Assembly (NCBI GenBank): GCA_964448285.1
Contig: CAYUWG010000001.1
Coordinates: forward strand, 71,453 to 135,452
Direction of reading: 5' to 3'
DNA length: 64,000 nucleotides
From: CAYUWG01 sp964448285
Lineage (GTDB): Bacteria; Bacteroidota; Ignavibacteria; SZUA-365
The notes beneath the pieces are model-generated. The model had not been told where the DNA came from, did not search any database, and saw only the letters and a program-made list of their open reading frames with translations. Within the stretch, counting starts at the first letter, position 1, and each line of letters opens with the position of its first letter. The position numbers and the translations under genes were made by a program. Below, in pieces: positions 19,883 to 28,001 of the stretch.

Positions 19883-20668
19883 TTAAAAGTATCGAACGTA
19901 TTGGATGCGGATCGCGCGAGAGACTTTCGAAGAGAACAAGCTCGAACACAGGAGATTCTTGAACTGGAAATCGGCGTTGAATCCGATGTTCGTTGAAACG
20001 CGAAGTCCTACGTTCAAACTTCCGTTCCAGAATCCTTTCATCTGCTTATCGTTGTCAAACGCGAAGTTGTACTCACCGAGGATCGATAACAAGGGGCCGA
20101 GTGTCTTTTCAGATCCCAGAAACAGGTTTGGGCTCATATCCTTGTCATGTCGTTCCAGCGTGTAATTTATTCCTCCGTGGAACGAGACCGTTCCGTAGAA
20201 ATGGTAGTTCTTTGAGGCTGCGAGAAATACTCCTGGTGATTTGACCAAGTATTGTTTCCATTCCGGGAGATATCCGTCCTTACCTTGCGTGTCTAAGCCT
20301 AAGATGACCGCAGGGAAAAGAACAGTTTCGTCGAGAAACCGATAGCGCACACTAATTCCCGGGAGTTTATTCCATTGAATTCCGCCCGAACCGATAATCC
20401 CGGTACCACCAAAGGATAGACCGACATTCAGACCCTTCTGCAGTCCGTAGGTAAGGCTAACGAGGACGCCGCCATGAGCATAAAGGAGTGTTTCAACAGA
20501 CCCCGCCGTGGTCGGGATCAATCCTGCGATTGGGACATCGATAAGGAACAGAGGATCGATGTTCGATTCCGTTCCGGCGGAACGCTGTGCATGAAGCACT
20601 CCATCCGGTAACGCGAAGAAGGTGAGGATAAACAACCAACACGGTGCGATCCGCATTGGCGACTTCAC
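19883..20668 (-). CDS. Predicted outer membrane beta-barrel protein
   Basis: This 261-residue protein has a signal peptide ending GVLHAQ, then alternating amphipathic strands with glycine-rich turns (GLQKGLNVGLSFGGTGII, GSLNVGLRVSTNIGFN) and an aromatic C-terminal end (QYVRYF), typical of an outer membrane barrel. A GTG start at 20668 overlaps the fbp stop as GTGA, with GGGGAG just upstream; an ATG at 20656 is the alternative. No named family is recognised. Translational coupling to fbp is visible, but a functional link is not evident. Confidence 0.72.
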   Translation of the reverse strand: MKSPMRIAPCWLFILTFFALPDGVLHAQRSAGTESNIDPLFLIDVPIAGLIPTTAGSVETLLYAHGGVLVSLTYGLQKGLNVGLSFGGTGIIGSGGIQWNKLPGISVRYRFLDETVLFPAVILGLDTQGKDGYLPEWKQYLVKSPGVFLAASKNYHFYGTVSFHGGINYTLERHDKDMSPNLFLGSEKTLGPLLSILGEYNFAFDNDKQMKGFWNGSLNVGLRVSTNIGFNADFQFKNLLCSSLFSSKVSRAIRIQYVRYF

Positions 20669-21696
20669 ATCTCCCCGTTTATGAACCGATGCGCCGTAGT
20701 AACGTCGTCGGGGCTTCCCAGGAAGACCGGTGTTCTCTGATGGATCTCTGTCGGGACGATATCAAGAATGCGTTTGGTGCCGTCGGTTGCCTTTCCACCG
20801 GCATGCTCGACGATGAATGCCATTGGATTGGCTTCGTAGAGCAATCGCAGTTTTCCGCGTGCGTTTTTCTTATCGGCCGGGTACATGAATATACCTCCAT
20901 AGAGGATCGTTCGATGCACGTCGGCAACCATGGAGCCGATATAACGAGCCGAGTACGGTCGGTTCGTTTCTTTGTCTTGCTCCTGAAGGTAGCCGATATA
21001 ACGTTGAATTGCGTTATCCCAGTTATTCCGATTCCCTTCGTTGATGCTGTAAATCTTCCCCTTTGCAGGAATCCGGATGTCCTTATGAGAAAGCAGAAAT
21101 TCACCGATGGTCGGATCGAGTGTAAACCCGTTGACGCTGTTTCCGGTTGTGAAAACCATTACCGTGCTCGAACCATACATGATGTATCCGGCAGCGACTT
21201 GTTTATATCCGGGTTGTAAAACATCAGCTTCGCTCCCAAGACCAGACTCCGTGACACGGCGAAGGATCGAGAAGATAGTCCCAATGGTGACGTTCGCATC
21301 GATGTTTGATGAGCCGTCCAGCGGATCGTATAACATGACGTATTTCCCGATGGGGAATTCCGCCGGGATCGGTATCACGGCTTCGTCCTCTTCCGACGCC
21401 ATGACACAGAGCTGACCGCTGTGTTCCATGGCGTTGATGATCATCTGATTTGCGAAGATGTCGAGCTTTTTCACTTCATCGCCGGAAACGTTCATGCGGG
21501 CAGCGCGGCCCAGGATATCGACAAGACCGGCGCGTCGCACCTCACGCGATACGACTTTCGCAGCCAGCGCAATGCTGCGCAGTAATTCAGAAAACGCGCC
21601 CGTCGCCTCAGGAAAATGTCTCTCCGTCTCTGCGATGAAGCGCGCAATAGTCATGATGCGTGTTTCGTCTCCCGGGAAATAGGGTTCCATTGTCAT
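20665..21696 (-). CDS. fbp: Fructose-1,6-bisphosphatase, class I
   Basis: The 343-residue enzyme hydrolyses fructose-1,6-bisphosphate in gluconeogenesis. It carries the class I signature YDPLDGSSNIDANV (about 121-134) with the metal-binding Asp and Glu residues nearby (MASEEDE), and the C-terminal block GKLRLLYEANPMAFIVEHAGG with the lysine/arginine substrate contacts. Length is normal. AGGA lies about 9 bases before the ATG at 21696. It is upstream of, and overlaps, a barrel gene. Assignment is secure. Confidence 0.97.
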   Translation of the reverse strand: MTMEPYFPGDETRIMTIARFIAETERHFPEATGAFSELLRSIALAAKVVSREVRRAGLVDILGRAARMNVSGDEVKKLDIFANQMIINAMEHSGQLCVMASEEDEAVIPIPAEFPIGKYVMLYDPLDGSSNIDANVTIGTIFSILRRVTESGLGSEADVLQPGYKQVAAGYIMYGSSTVMVFTTGNSVNGFTLDPTIGEFLLSHKDIRIPAKGKIYSINEGNRNNWDNAIQRYIGYLQEQDKETNRPYSARYIGSMVADVHRTILYGGIFMYPADKKNARGKLRLLYEANPMAFIVEHAGGKATDGTKRILDIVPTEIHQRTPVFLGSPDDVTTAHRFINGEM

Positions 21697-21762
21697 AAAA
21701 GTATCCTACAAGTTGAGGTGGTGGGGATGAATGCGTTTGCCACTCTCTTGGCGGAAGTCTGC

Positions 21763-22167
21763 TTACAACCGAACAGACAAGTGTAATTTCATCCCGCTAT
21801 TCGTTCGTTCAAATGTCACGGAATCCATCATCGAACGAATGATCAGGATTCCTCGCCCGCCCTCCTTCAATAAATTATCATCTGCGAGAGGGTCCGGGAG
21901 TTCTTCCGGAACGAAGCCGCCACCTTCATCTTCCACCGTGAACACGAGCTCATGGTCATAACACAACGATTCAATCGTGACGGTCTTCATCGGATTGCCA
22001 CCGTTCCCGTGTTCGATCGCATTGTTCGCGGCTTCCGTCACGGAGATCATGACACGGTCGAGAATCGATTCATCGAAACGGACGTGGCTGTGAATTTCCA
22101 GAATGAAGTCCTCGACAAGGCGAATGTTTTCCGGAACACTGGAAAACTGAATACGGCGTTGTAACAT
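21763..22167 (-). CDS. RsbW-like anti-sigma factor serine kinase (HATPase)
   Basis: This protein of about 134 residues has a GHKL/HATPase_c fold. The N-box is VTEAANNAIEHGN, the G1 box is VEDEGGGFVPEEL, and the G2-like GGRGILIIRSMMD completes the ATP site. Such small kinases bind a sigma factor or a stress partner and phosphorylate an anti-anti-sigma protein. No STAS or PP2C partner gene lies nearby, so the pathway is unknown. I use the ATG at 22167 rather than the TTG just before it. It lies in the leftward run between an outer membrane protein and fbp, 66 bp before the latter. Confidence 0.88.
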   Translation of the reverse strand: MLQRRIQFSSVPENIRLVEDFILEIHSHVRFDESILDRVMISVTEAANNAIEHGNGGNPMKTVTIESLCYDHELVFTVEDEGGGFVPEELPDPLADDNLLKEGGRGILIIRSMMDSVTFERTNSGMKLHLSVRL

Positions 22168-22233
22168 CAATTCACTCAGGAGAACTCCTCGGATTGGTGA
22201 ACGAAACTCGGCCTTAAGGTAAGAAAATCATCA

Positions 22234-24135
22234 CTACAGAAGCCAATTCACGTTCATGCTGATGCTGGGTGTGACCCGCGTTTCGATCTCGCTTCCGGAA
22301 AGCACCTGATACCATCCATCGATATGAACGCGGTAACCCGCACCGAGAAAAAACTCCACCATGCCAGTTGGTCCGAAGCTCAGCAGCTCTGCATCGAGAA
22401 GGCGGGACGAACCCTCGTACCGATATCGATTCTGCTGAAAGAGCCGAACACCGGCCGAGGCCTCCATGATCGAGGTTCGAATGCTTGCACTGATAACAAG
22501 GCTTCTTTCTTCAAAGAATGCTATCGGCTGTATCGTGAAAGCCGACCAGCGAAGAGCTCCGCGCTCGTAAAATCGCCACAAGGTGTGAAGCGTAAACCAA
22601 ACGTGTTCGTTCACGGTGTATGACGTCGAATCGGCAACGCTCAACTGCCTCAACGAGAAGCTTTGAAGTGAGGGGATCTCGTTTTCGAAATCATACACGG
22701 TGTAATTTGCCACGACGTCACCGCCGGTCTTCGTGTAAAATCCGTTTGCTCGGTACTCTATGAATGGGCTTAAGCGAATGACGCGATTCCACGTATTCGC
22801 GGCGCTTCGGTCCGATGCGATGTACACGGTGTGACGCAGGTTGACATCCCCGGTGAGGGACCAGAGCAAGCGCCCGGTTAACGCGCTGCTCCACCGCAGA
22901 CTCGCGAGGAAGAAAAGCTCATCGCGGTCATCGTGATTCCCTTCGCTCGGTGTGTTGTATTCGAGCTTAACCGCCGAACCGGATATCGCAAGCGTATCGC
23001 CTGAGCGTACCGGGATGATAGCGGAAAGCCCGATTTGTGTTTGTGCGATGTTGTTGTTCTTCTGCTCTTCCAACTTTTGCTGACGCGCAAAGGCGATGTC
23101 ATTCGCACCTTCGAATTTTCGAATTCCATGCGTTTCATCCCGTTCATTGTGTTCGAGCATGAGTTCGAGAAATCCACTTTCCGAGAACCTCCAGCGCATT
23201 GACGCGGCGGTGTTGATGCGGAATTCGTCAATGTCGGAATCGAATACGGGGGTGTTGGATGCCGGGTCGCGTGTCGGGCGATTCTTCGCAATGTGCCGCG
23301 AGGTTCCGTCGATGGTTGCAAAGAGTAGAAGGCGCCTGTCGAGTTCGTACTGCAATTGATTCCATCCGAAGAAAATCTCTTCCTCCCGTGATTCGATGGG
23401 ATTCGCAATTCCGGTTGACCGATACAGCGCTGAATCGACAGGATGGTAAAAGTCCCTTCTTGTCTTGTGGTAAAAAGTTCGAGTGACGTTTCGCGCTGAT
23501 TCCGAAAAGAGCGCCTGAAACTGCGCCGCCACGTTGCGCTCGCTTTGCTTTCGCGGCGAAAGTTCTTCATCGCGATACAAAGCTTCCGCGTTCAGGAGGT
23601 ACGAATCGAAGACGATGTTCTGTAAACGTGCCTCCGCACCATACAAGATCCCGTCATCGAGGATGCGCTGCTGGCGGTCGATACCATAACCGGCGAAAGG
23701 CTGCAACGAAATTCCCTGAGCCGGTCGCCACTGCAATCCGGCGTGTCCCTTATGAGTGGCGAGATCGCTCAATCCCAGCGTTTTGTTGTCGGTCAACAGA
23801 AAGGAAGAAAAAGAGGACACGGCGGAGAAATCGCCAAAGCGCCGTTCCGCGCGAAGCAACAACTGCTGATCGTCGCGGATATAGTCGCGGTCGGATTTGA
23901 TCAGTGAGCGTTGAAAGCGCTCTTCGCCACGAACAGCCCAGCGGTCGTCCTCGACTCCATATCGTGCGTGAAAATCCCAGTTGTACGTATTGACGTTTCT
24001 CTCGAACTGCATTCCGGCGGAACGCGTTGGCAGCGCGATCGAATCACCCGGAGTTATAACCTGCGTTGTGGCACGCGTTGGGAGAAGGAGTTTCACCGAG
24101 ATGAGAACGAGTCCTATTCCCCGAAAATAAGTCAT
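22234..24135 (-). CDS. Large predicted outer membrane beta-barrel protein, coupled to an ABC ATPase
   Basis: The 633-residue protein has a signal peptide (MTYFRGIGLVLISVKLLLP) and then repeated amphipathic strands with many Arg, Glu, Tyr and Phe residues, ending MNVNWLL, which suggests a barrel of many strands. No named domain is recognised. Its ATG overlaps the stop of the upstream ABC ATPase gene by four bases, so they are made together. A permease would normally be expected at this spot, but I see no run of long hydrophobic helices. Surface or outer membrane location is inferred. Confidence 0.7.
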   Translation of the reverse strand: MTYFRGIGLVLISVKLLLPTRATTQVITPGDSIALPTRSAGMQFERNVNTYNWDFHARYGVEDDRWAVRGEERFQRSLIKSDRDYIRDDQQLLLRAERRFGDFSAVSSFSSFLLTDNKTLGLSDLATHKGHAGLQWRPAQGISLQPFAGYGIDRQQRILDDGILYGAEARLQNIVFDSYLLNAEALYRDEELSPRKQSERNVAAQFQALFSESARNVTRTFYHKTRRDFYHPVDSALYRSTGIANPIESREEEIFFGWNQLQYELDRRLLLFATIDGTSRHIAKNRPTRDPASNTPVFDSDIDEFRINTAASMRWRFSESGFLELMLEHNERDETHGIRKFEGANDIAFARQQKLEEQKNNNIAQTQIGLSAIIPVRSGDTLAISGSAVKLEYNTPSEGNHDDRDELFFLASLRWSSALTGRLLWSLTGDVNLRHTVYIASDRSAANTWNRVIRLSPFIEYRANGFYTKTGGDVVANYTVYDFENEIPSLQSFSLRQLSVADSTSYTVNEHVWFTLHTLWRFYERGALRWSAFTIQPIAFFEERSLVISASIRTSIMEASAGVRLFQQNRYRYEGSSRLLDAELLSFGPTGMVEFFLGAGYRVHIDGWYQVLSGSEIETRVTPSISMNVNWLL

Positions 24136-24908
24136 GCCACACGAAGTGTCTCCAGCGCATCGAGCAACTGTCGCGTCTTTTCCTTTGCGTCTTCGGACTC
24201 CGTGAGAATAGAGAACGCTTCCTCTAACGTCTTTCGAGCGGTGAGATGACGAAGTTCATCGATGTTTCCCAGCGCTACGATCGAGCCGCCGCGCAGGATG
24301 ATCATCCGGTGGCAGATGCGTTCGACGATATCGAGCAGATGCGAACTGTAAAAGATCGTGTGCCCGCGGGAGGCAAGTTCACGGAGGAGTTCCTTGAACA
24401 GAACGGTTGCATGTGCATCGAGGCCGTCGAGCGGTTCATCGAAGAAGTACACCATCGGATCGTGAATCAACGCAGTGGCGATTACGACTTTCTGCTTCAT
24501 GCCTTTGGAGAAAGACGTCATGAACGAATTCGCATTCGATTGCAGGCCGAAGAATTGCAGGATGTGATTCGCGCGTTCGAGGATAAGCTCGTCATCCATG
24601 TCGTGCATGCGGCCGGCAAACAGAAGGTATTCCAACGGTGTGAGTGATTCGAAGACCGCCCCGGTTTCAGGAACGTAGCCATACATCGGCTTCACCTTCT
24701 CGGGTTCCTTCACAGCGTCGATGCCGGAGATGTTCACCGATCCTCCGTCGGGTTTGATGATACCGGTGAGGATTTTTACCGTCGTCGATTTCCCCGCGCC
24801 ATTCGGCCCGATATATCCGCAGATTTCGCCCTTACCGATTTGAAAACTCACGTCGCGCAACGCAAGCTTTTCCCCGTAGAATTTTGTGAGGTGCTCAACG
24901 ACGATCAT
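24132..24908 (-). CDS. ABC transporter ATP-binding protein
   Basis: The 258-residue ATPase has Walker A GPNGAGKST (about 33-41), a variant signature SFSKGMKQK (about 133), and Walker B plus D-loop in VYFFDEPLDGLDAHA. The sequence resembles DrrA/NatA-type exporters (ABC-2 class), with an extra C-terminal region. It lacks a neighbouring permease; the next gene, which overlaps its stop, codes for a predicted outer membrane protein. The transported substrate is therefore unknown, and the permease may be elsewhere. Confidence 0.92.
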   Translation of the reverse strand: MIVVEHLTKFYGEKLALRDVSFQIGKGEICGYIGPNGAGKSTTVKILTGIIKPDGGSVNISGIDAVKEPEKVKPMYGYVPETGAVFESLTPLEYLLFAGRMHDMDDELILERANHILQFFGLQSNANSFMTSFSKGMKQKVVIATALIHDPMVYFFDEPLDGLDAHATVLFKELLRELASRGHTIFYSSHLLDIVERICHRMIILRGGSIVALGNIDELRHLTARKTLEEAFSILTESEDAKEKTRQLLDALETLRVA

Positions 24909-24958
24909 GCAGGCGCGGTGTTGGGTTCATCATGCAGACAACATACTGCCACAGGCGT

Positions 24959-25762
24959 TCATGAAAAACGCCGAAGCAGCTCCGGTGAAAGGAACCATGC
25001 GACGAGCGCTCCCGTGATCGCGCAGGCAAGGTTCACCACGTCGTTCGTTATCCAGCGACTCCCCCGAACCAGTATTGCTCCATGCGTGCAATGCACGTTC
25101 CGTTCGGTGTGTTTTTCGCAAACCACGCACCGGTACTGCGCCTGTACGGTTGCACCGAGAATACTATCGACAAGACTCCCGACTCCACCGGCAACGACGA
25201 TCTTAAGAAGTTCTCCCGGTGTGAACGTCATAAAGGGCATACCGGTCATCGCAATCACGAACGCGCCGCACAATCCGCCAAGCGTACCCGTGAGCGATAC
25301 CGCACCGGAGGTTCCCGACGGAACGGAGCTCCACGTCAAGACGCTTCGCGGAGGTTTGCCGGAAGAAACGCCAAGCTCCGTTGCCCAGGTATCTGCCGTG
25401 ACTGCTGCAATCGATCCGAGGTACAACATGTACCATAACTCTGATGGATGGAGCGACGAGCAGATGATGATCACTCCGCCAACGCCGCCGTTTGCCAGGA
25501 CCTGCGACGCATCCCGCCGGGAGGATTTTTCATAGAGCAGTTCGAGCGAGCGCTTGCGTGTTTTCCCGATGCGGGAAAGTGCGCTGGAGAGTACGAAGAA
25601 CGTGAAGATCGGAAGTGTCCACATCAACCCGCCGAGTCCGTAGATCACGAGTGCGAGTGCGAAGGTTGCGACGGCGCCGGAGGGTTGAAGAAGCTTGAAT
25701 CGGTAAGACGAAGCTGCAACGATCAGCCCGAGCACACCGCCGACTAACAGTTGTTCGGTCAT
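24959..25762 (-). CDS. DUF92 (TMEM19/VTE6-like) membrane protein
   Basis: The 267-residue integral membrane protein has about seven hydrophobic segments and family blocks such as LQPSGAVATFALALVIYG, GSIAAVTADTWATELG and LTGTLGGLCGAFVIA. DUF92 includes plant VTE6, a phytyl-phosphate kinase, and yeast and bacterial relatives of unknown substrate; a polyprenyl- or phytyl-phosphate kinase is one possibility. A C-terminal insertion (VQAQYRCVVCEKHTERNVHC) carries a CxxC and another Cys/His pair. Its ATG overlaps the rsmI stop by four bases. The family is clear; the function is inference. Confidence 0.88.
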   Translation of the reverse strand: MTEQLLVGGVLGLIVAASSYRFKLLQPSGAVATFALALVIYGLGGLMWTLPIFTFFVLSSALSRIGKTRKRSLELLYEKSSRRDASQVLANGGVGGVIIICSSLHPSELWYMLYLGSIAAVTADTWATELGVSSGKPPRSVLTWSSVPSGTSGAVSLTGTLGGLCGAFVIAMTGMPFMTFTPGELLKIVVAGGVGSLVDSILGATVQAQYRCVVCEKHTERNVHCTHGAILVRGSRWITNDVVNLACAITGALVAWFLSPELLRRFS

Positions 25763-26475
25763 TCGGTCTTATCCCGGATGGAAGTCGCGCCCTCGACTAC
25801 GAGCACGAATTCACCGCGCGGCGTGCCCGATTCGAAGTGTTCAACCGCATCGCTCATTCGCCCGCGATAGATTTCCTCGTAGAGTTTCGTCAGTTCACGG
25901 CAAACGCTGATGCGCCTGTCGCCGAAATGTTCGAGCAGTTCGCGAAGCGTGCGCTGGATGCGATGAACCGATTCATAGATGACGATGGTCCGCGCTTCCG
26001 AAGTGAGCGCTCGCAGGCGAGTCTGTCTTCCTTTCTTGATTGGAAGGAATCCTTCGAAGAGAAAGCGATCCATCGGAAGGCCGCTGACGACGAGCGCGGC
26101 AAGCAACGCCGACGCACCCGGGAGCGGAACGACGGGATAGCCGGCATCGATCGCCGCGGCGATGACAAGCCCCGCGGGATCGGAAAGGCCGGGCGTCCCC
26201 GCGTCGGTGACGATGGCGATGGATTCGTTGCGCGCAAGCCGGTCGAGAATCTCCGGTATGCGTGCCCGTTCGTTCCTGCTGAAGCAACTGATGCACGGCG
26301 TTGAGATGTCGTAATGCCGGAGGAGATTCTTCGTGTTGCGTGTATCCTCCGCTGCAATCAGCGAGACGCCGCCAAGCACCTTGAGCGCGCGAAGCGTGAT
26401 ATCCTCCATATTCCCGATGGGAGAGGAGACGACGTAGAGACAACCGGGCGACGGTTCAGGAACGGGAGATTTCAT
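25759..26475 (-). CDS. rsmI: 16S rRNA (cytidine(1402)-2'-O)-methyltransferase
   Basis: The 238-residue enzyme 2'-O-methylates C1402 in the ribosomal decoding centre. It has the tetrapyrrole-methylase fold with LYVVSSPIGNMEDITLRALK at the N-terminus, AEDTRNTKNLLRHYDI, IVTDAGTPGLSDPAG and PLPGASALLAALVVSGLP, all RsmI landmarks. It lacks the longer C-terminal domain found in Escherichia coli RsmI (about 286 residues), as is common in this group. It overlaps the DUF92 gene. Assignment is secure. Confidence 0.96.
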   Translation of the reverse strand: MKSPVPEPSPGCLYVVSSPIGNMEDITLRALKVLGGVSLIAAEDTRNTKNLLRHYDISTPCISCFSRNERARIPEILDRLARNESIAIVTDAGTPGLSDPAGLVIAAAIDAGYPVVPLPGASALLAALVVSGLPMDRFLFEGFLPIKKGRQTRLRALTSEARTIVIYESVHRIQRTLRELLEHFGDRRISVCRELTKLYEEIYRGRMSDAVEHFESGTPRGEFVLVVEGATSIRDKTE

Positions 26476-26529
26476 GGAAGGAAAATACGACGACGGGCGC
26501 CGCAGATTGCTGTAAGTAGCCTGAAAGAA

Positions 26530-27399
26530 TCACCCAATTCTCACCGACCGCATGGAGCCTGCCCGAAATGCAAGCCCTACGGTAGGAAAGGTGACCGGCT
26601 CGTCTTTTCCCTGAAGCGCGATGGTGTACAGCAAGGGCAGGTAGTGTTCCGGCGTTGGGATGGAAAGCTCCGCGGCGCGTCCGAGTTTTTCATAGCGAAC
26701 GATCTCGTCGTGCCTGCCTTCAAGCAGGAGTGTCCTGACTTTCTCATCGAATTCGACCGCCCAGTCGTACGGCTCGACGTTATCGCGGAGATCAGCAAGT
26801 CGCAGGTTGTGTACGATGTTGCCGCTACCCATGATCAAGACGCCTTTACGACGCAGTGCCGCGAGGTCCTTCGCAAGCTCGTAGTGTCGTTGCGGTGTCA
26901 TCCCCCGGTCAAGACTCAGTTGAAACGTCGGGATGTCGGCTTTGGGGTACATCTTGATGAGCACTGCCCAAGTCCCATGGTCGAGTCCCCAAGTGTGATC
27001 CAGTTCGACGCGGGTTTTATTGATGAGTCGTCTCGTTTCCTCAGCAAGTTCTGGAGCACCCGGCGCCGGGTAGAACAACTCGTACATGCGTTTGGGAAAT
27101 CCGTAGAAGTCGTGGATTGTGCGCGGGTCTTTCATCGCAGTGACTTTCGTTCCATGGGTCTCCCAGTGAGCGGAGACACAGAGAATCGCGCGCGGCTTGG
27201 GAAACGACGCAGCCAATTTCTCCCAGCTCTGCGTGAATGCATTATCGGAGATAGCGTTCATCGGATTGCCGTGACCGACGAAGAGAGCCGGCATGGCGAC
27301 GTCTCGTTCCTCGGCGTCAGCAAGGTGCGAAATGAGTTCACGTGTGGTCATGGCAATTGCTCCTGCAGCAAGGAGTTGAAGAAATTCGAAACGATTCAT
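26530..27399 (-). CDS. ygiD: LigB-type extradiol ring-cleavage dioxygenase (YgiD/DODA family)
   Basis: The 289-residue protein matches bacterial class III extradiol dioxygenases related to 4,5-DOPA dioxygenase: FVGHGNPMNAI and SAHWETHGT near the N-terminus give metal-binding histidines, and LDHGTWAVLIKMYPKADIP and MGSGNIVHNL are strong family blocks. The physiological substrate in bacteria is uncertain. The first 28 residues form a hydrophobic, signal-like stretch (FLQLLAAGAIAMTT) not usual in this family, so the protein may be membrane-attached or exported. It is followed, in the upstream direction, by a VOC protein gene 27 bp away. Confidence 0.9.
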   Translation of the reverse strand: MNRFEFLQLLAAGAIAMTTRELISHLADAEERDVAMPALFVGHGNPMNAISDNAFTQSWEKLAASFPKPRAILCVSAHWETHGTKVTAMKDPRTIHDFYGFPKRMYELFYPAPGAPELAEETRRLINKTRVELDHTWGLDHGTWAVLIKMYPKADIPTFQLSLDRGMTPQRHYELAKDLAALRRKGVLIMGSGNIVHNLRLADLRDNVEPYDWAVEFDEKVRTLLLEGRHDEIVRYEKLGRAAELSIPTPEHYLPLLYTIALQGKDEPVTFPTVGLAFRAGSMRSVRIG

Positions 27400-27426
27400 G
27401 GTGCGCTGTCCTGAAAACGAATCGTG

Positions 27427-27837
27427 TTATTCCGCTTTCTCGTCGCTCTCCATCATCCCGAAAATATTTCCTTCCGTGTCTTTACAGTAAGCAAGCCAAC
27501 CGACGCCTTTGATCGGCATTTTCGGTACCGCGAGTTGTGCACCGGAGGCGAGTGCTTTATTCAACGCGTCGTCGAGCGATGGGACGTCGATCGTGCAGAT
27601 GAATGCGTTCACTGCCTGCCCATCGGTCGGCGCGGGTCCGCGCCGGAAGAGAATGCCGCCATTGATGCCGGGTTCATTCTCGGCGCCTGTTGTGACAAGC
27701 CAGTATCTGTTTTCATCCGGCATCTCGACACCGGGTACGATCCATTCCTGTATTTCCCAGCCAAAGACATTCCGATAAAAAGTCGCTGCACGTTCCGGAT
27801 CGGCAGCATGGATTTCAAAATGAACGACGCGGTTCAT
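27427..27837 (-). CDS. VOC superfamily protein (glyoxalase/bleomycin-resistance fold)
   Basis: The 136-residue protein has paired beta-alpha-beta-beta-beta units: VVHFEIHAADPERAATFYRN at the start and a mirror half ending WLAYCKDTEGNIFGMME. Such proteins bind a metal and act on or bind small molecules; the exact activity cannot be told. The C-terminus keeps the usual Glu (GNIFGMMESDE). It reads in the same direction as and 27 bp before the LigB-type dioxygenase, so the two are probably co-transcribed. Confidence 0.92.
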   Translation of the reverse strand: MNRVVHFEIHAADPERAATFYRNVFGWEIQEWIVPGVEMPDENRYWLVTTGAENEPGINGGILFRRGPAPTDGQAVNAFICTIDVPSLDDALNKALASGAQLAVPKMPIKGVGWLAYCKDTEGNIFGMMESDEKAE

Positions 27838-28001
27838 GGTTTATCCTTTCCGTAGGGTTGTTGTGAAATGAAGTTCGTCTTTCGCTCTGTACTCTGAAAC
27901 TCAGGATCCTCTCGGTGAACTCGTTCCATCTCGCCGTTGCCGCGTTGCTGAGATCAGAAGACGAGCCGTGGATTGAAGTTAATACTTCTCTTCTTATCGT
28001 G

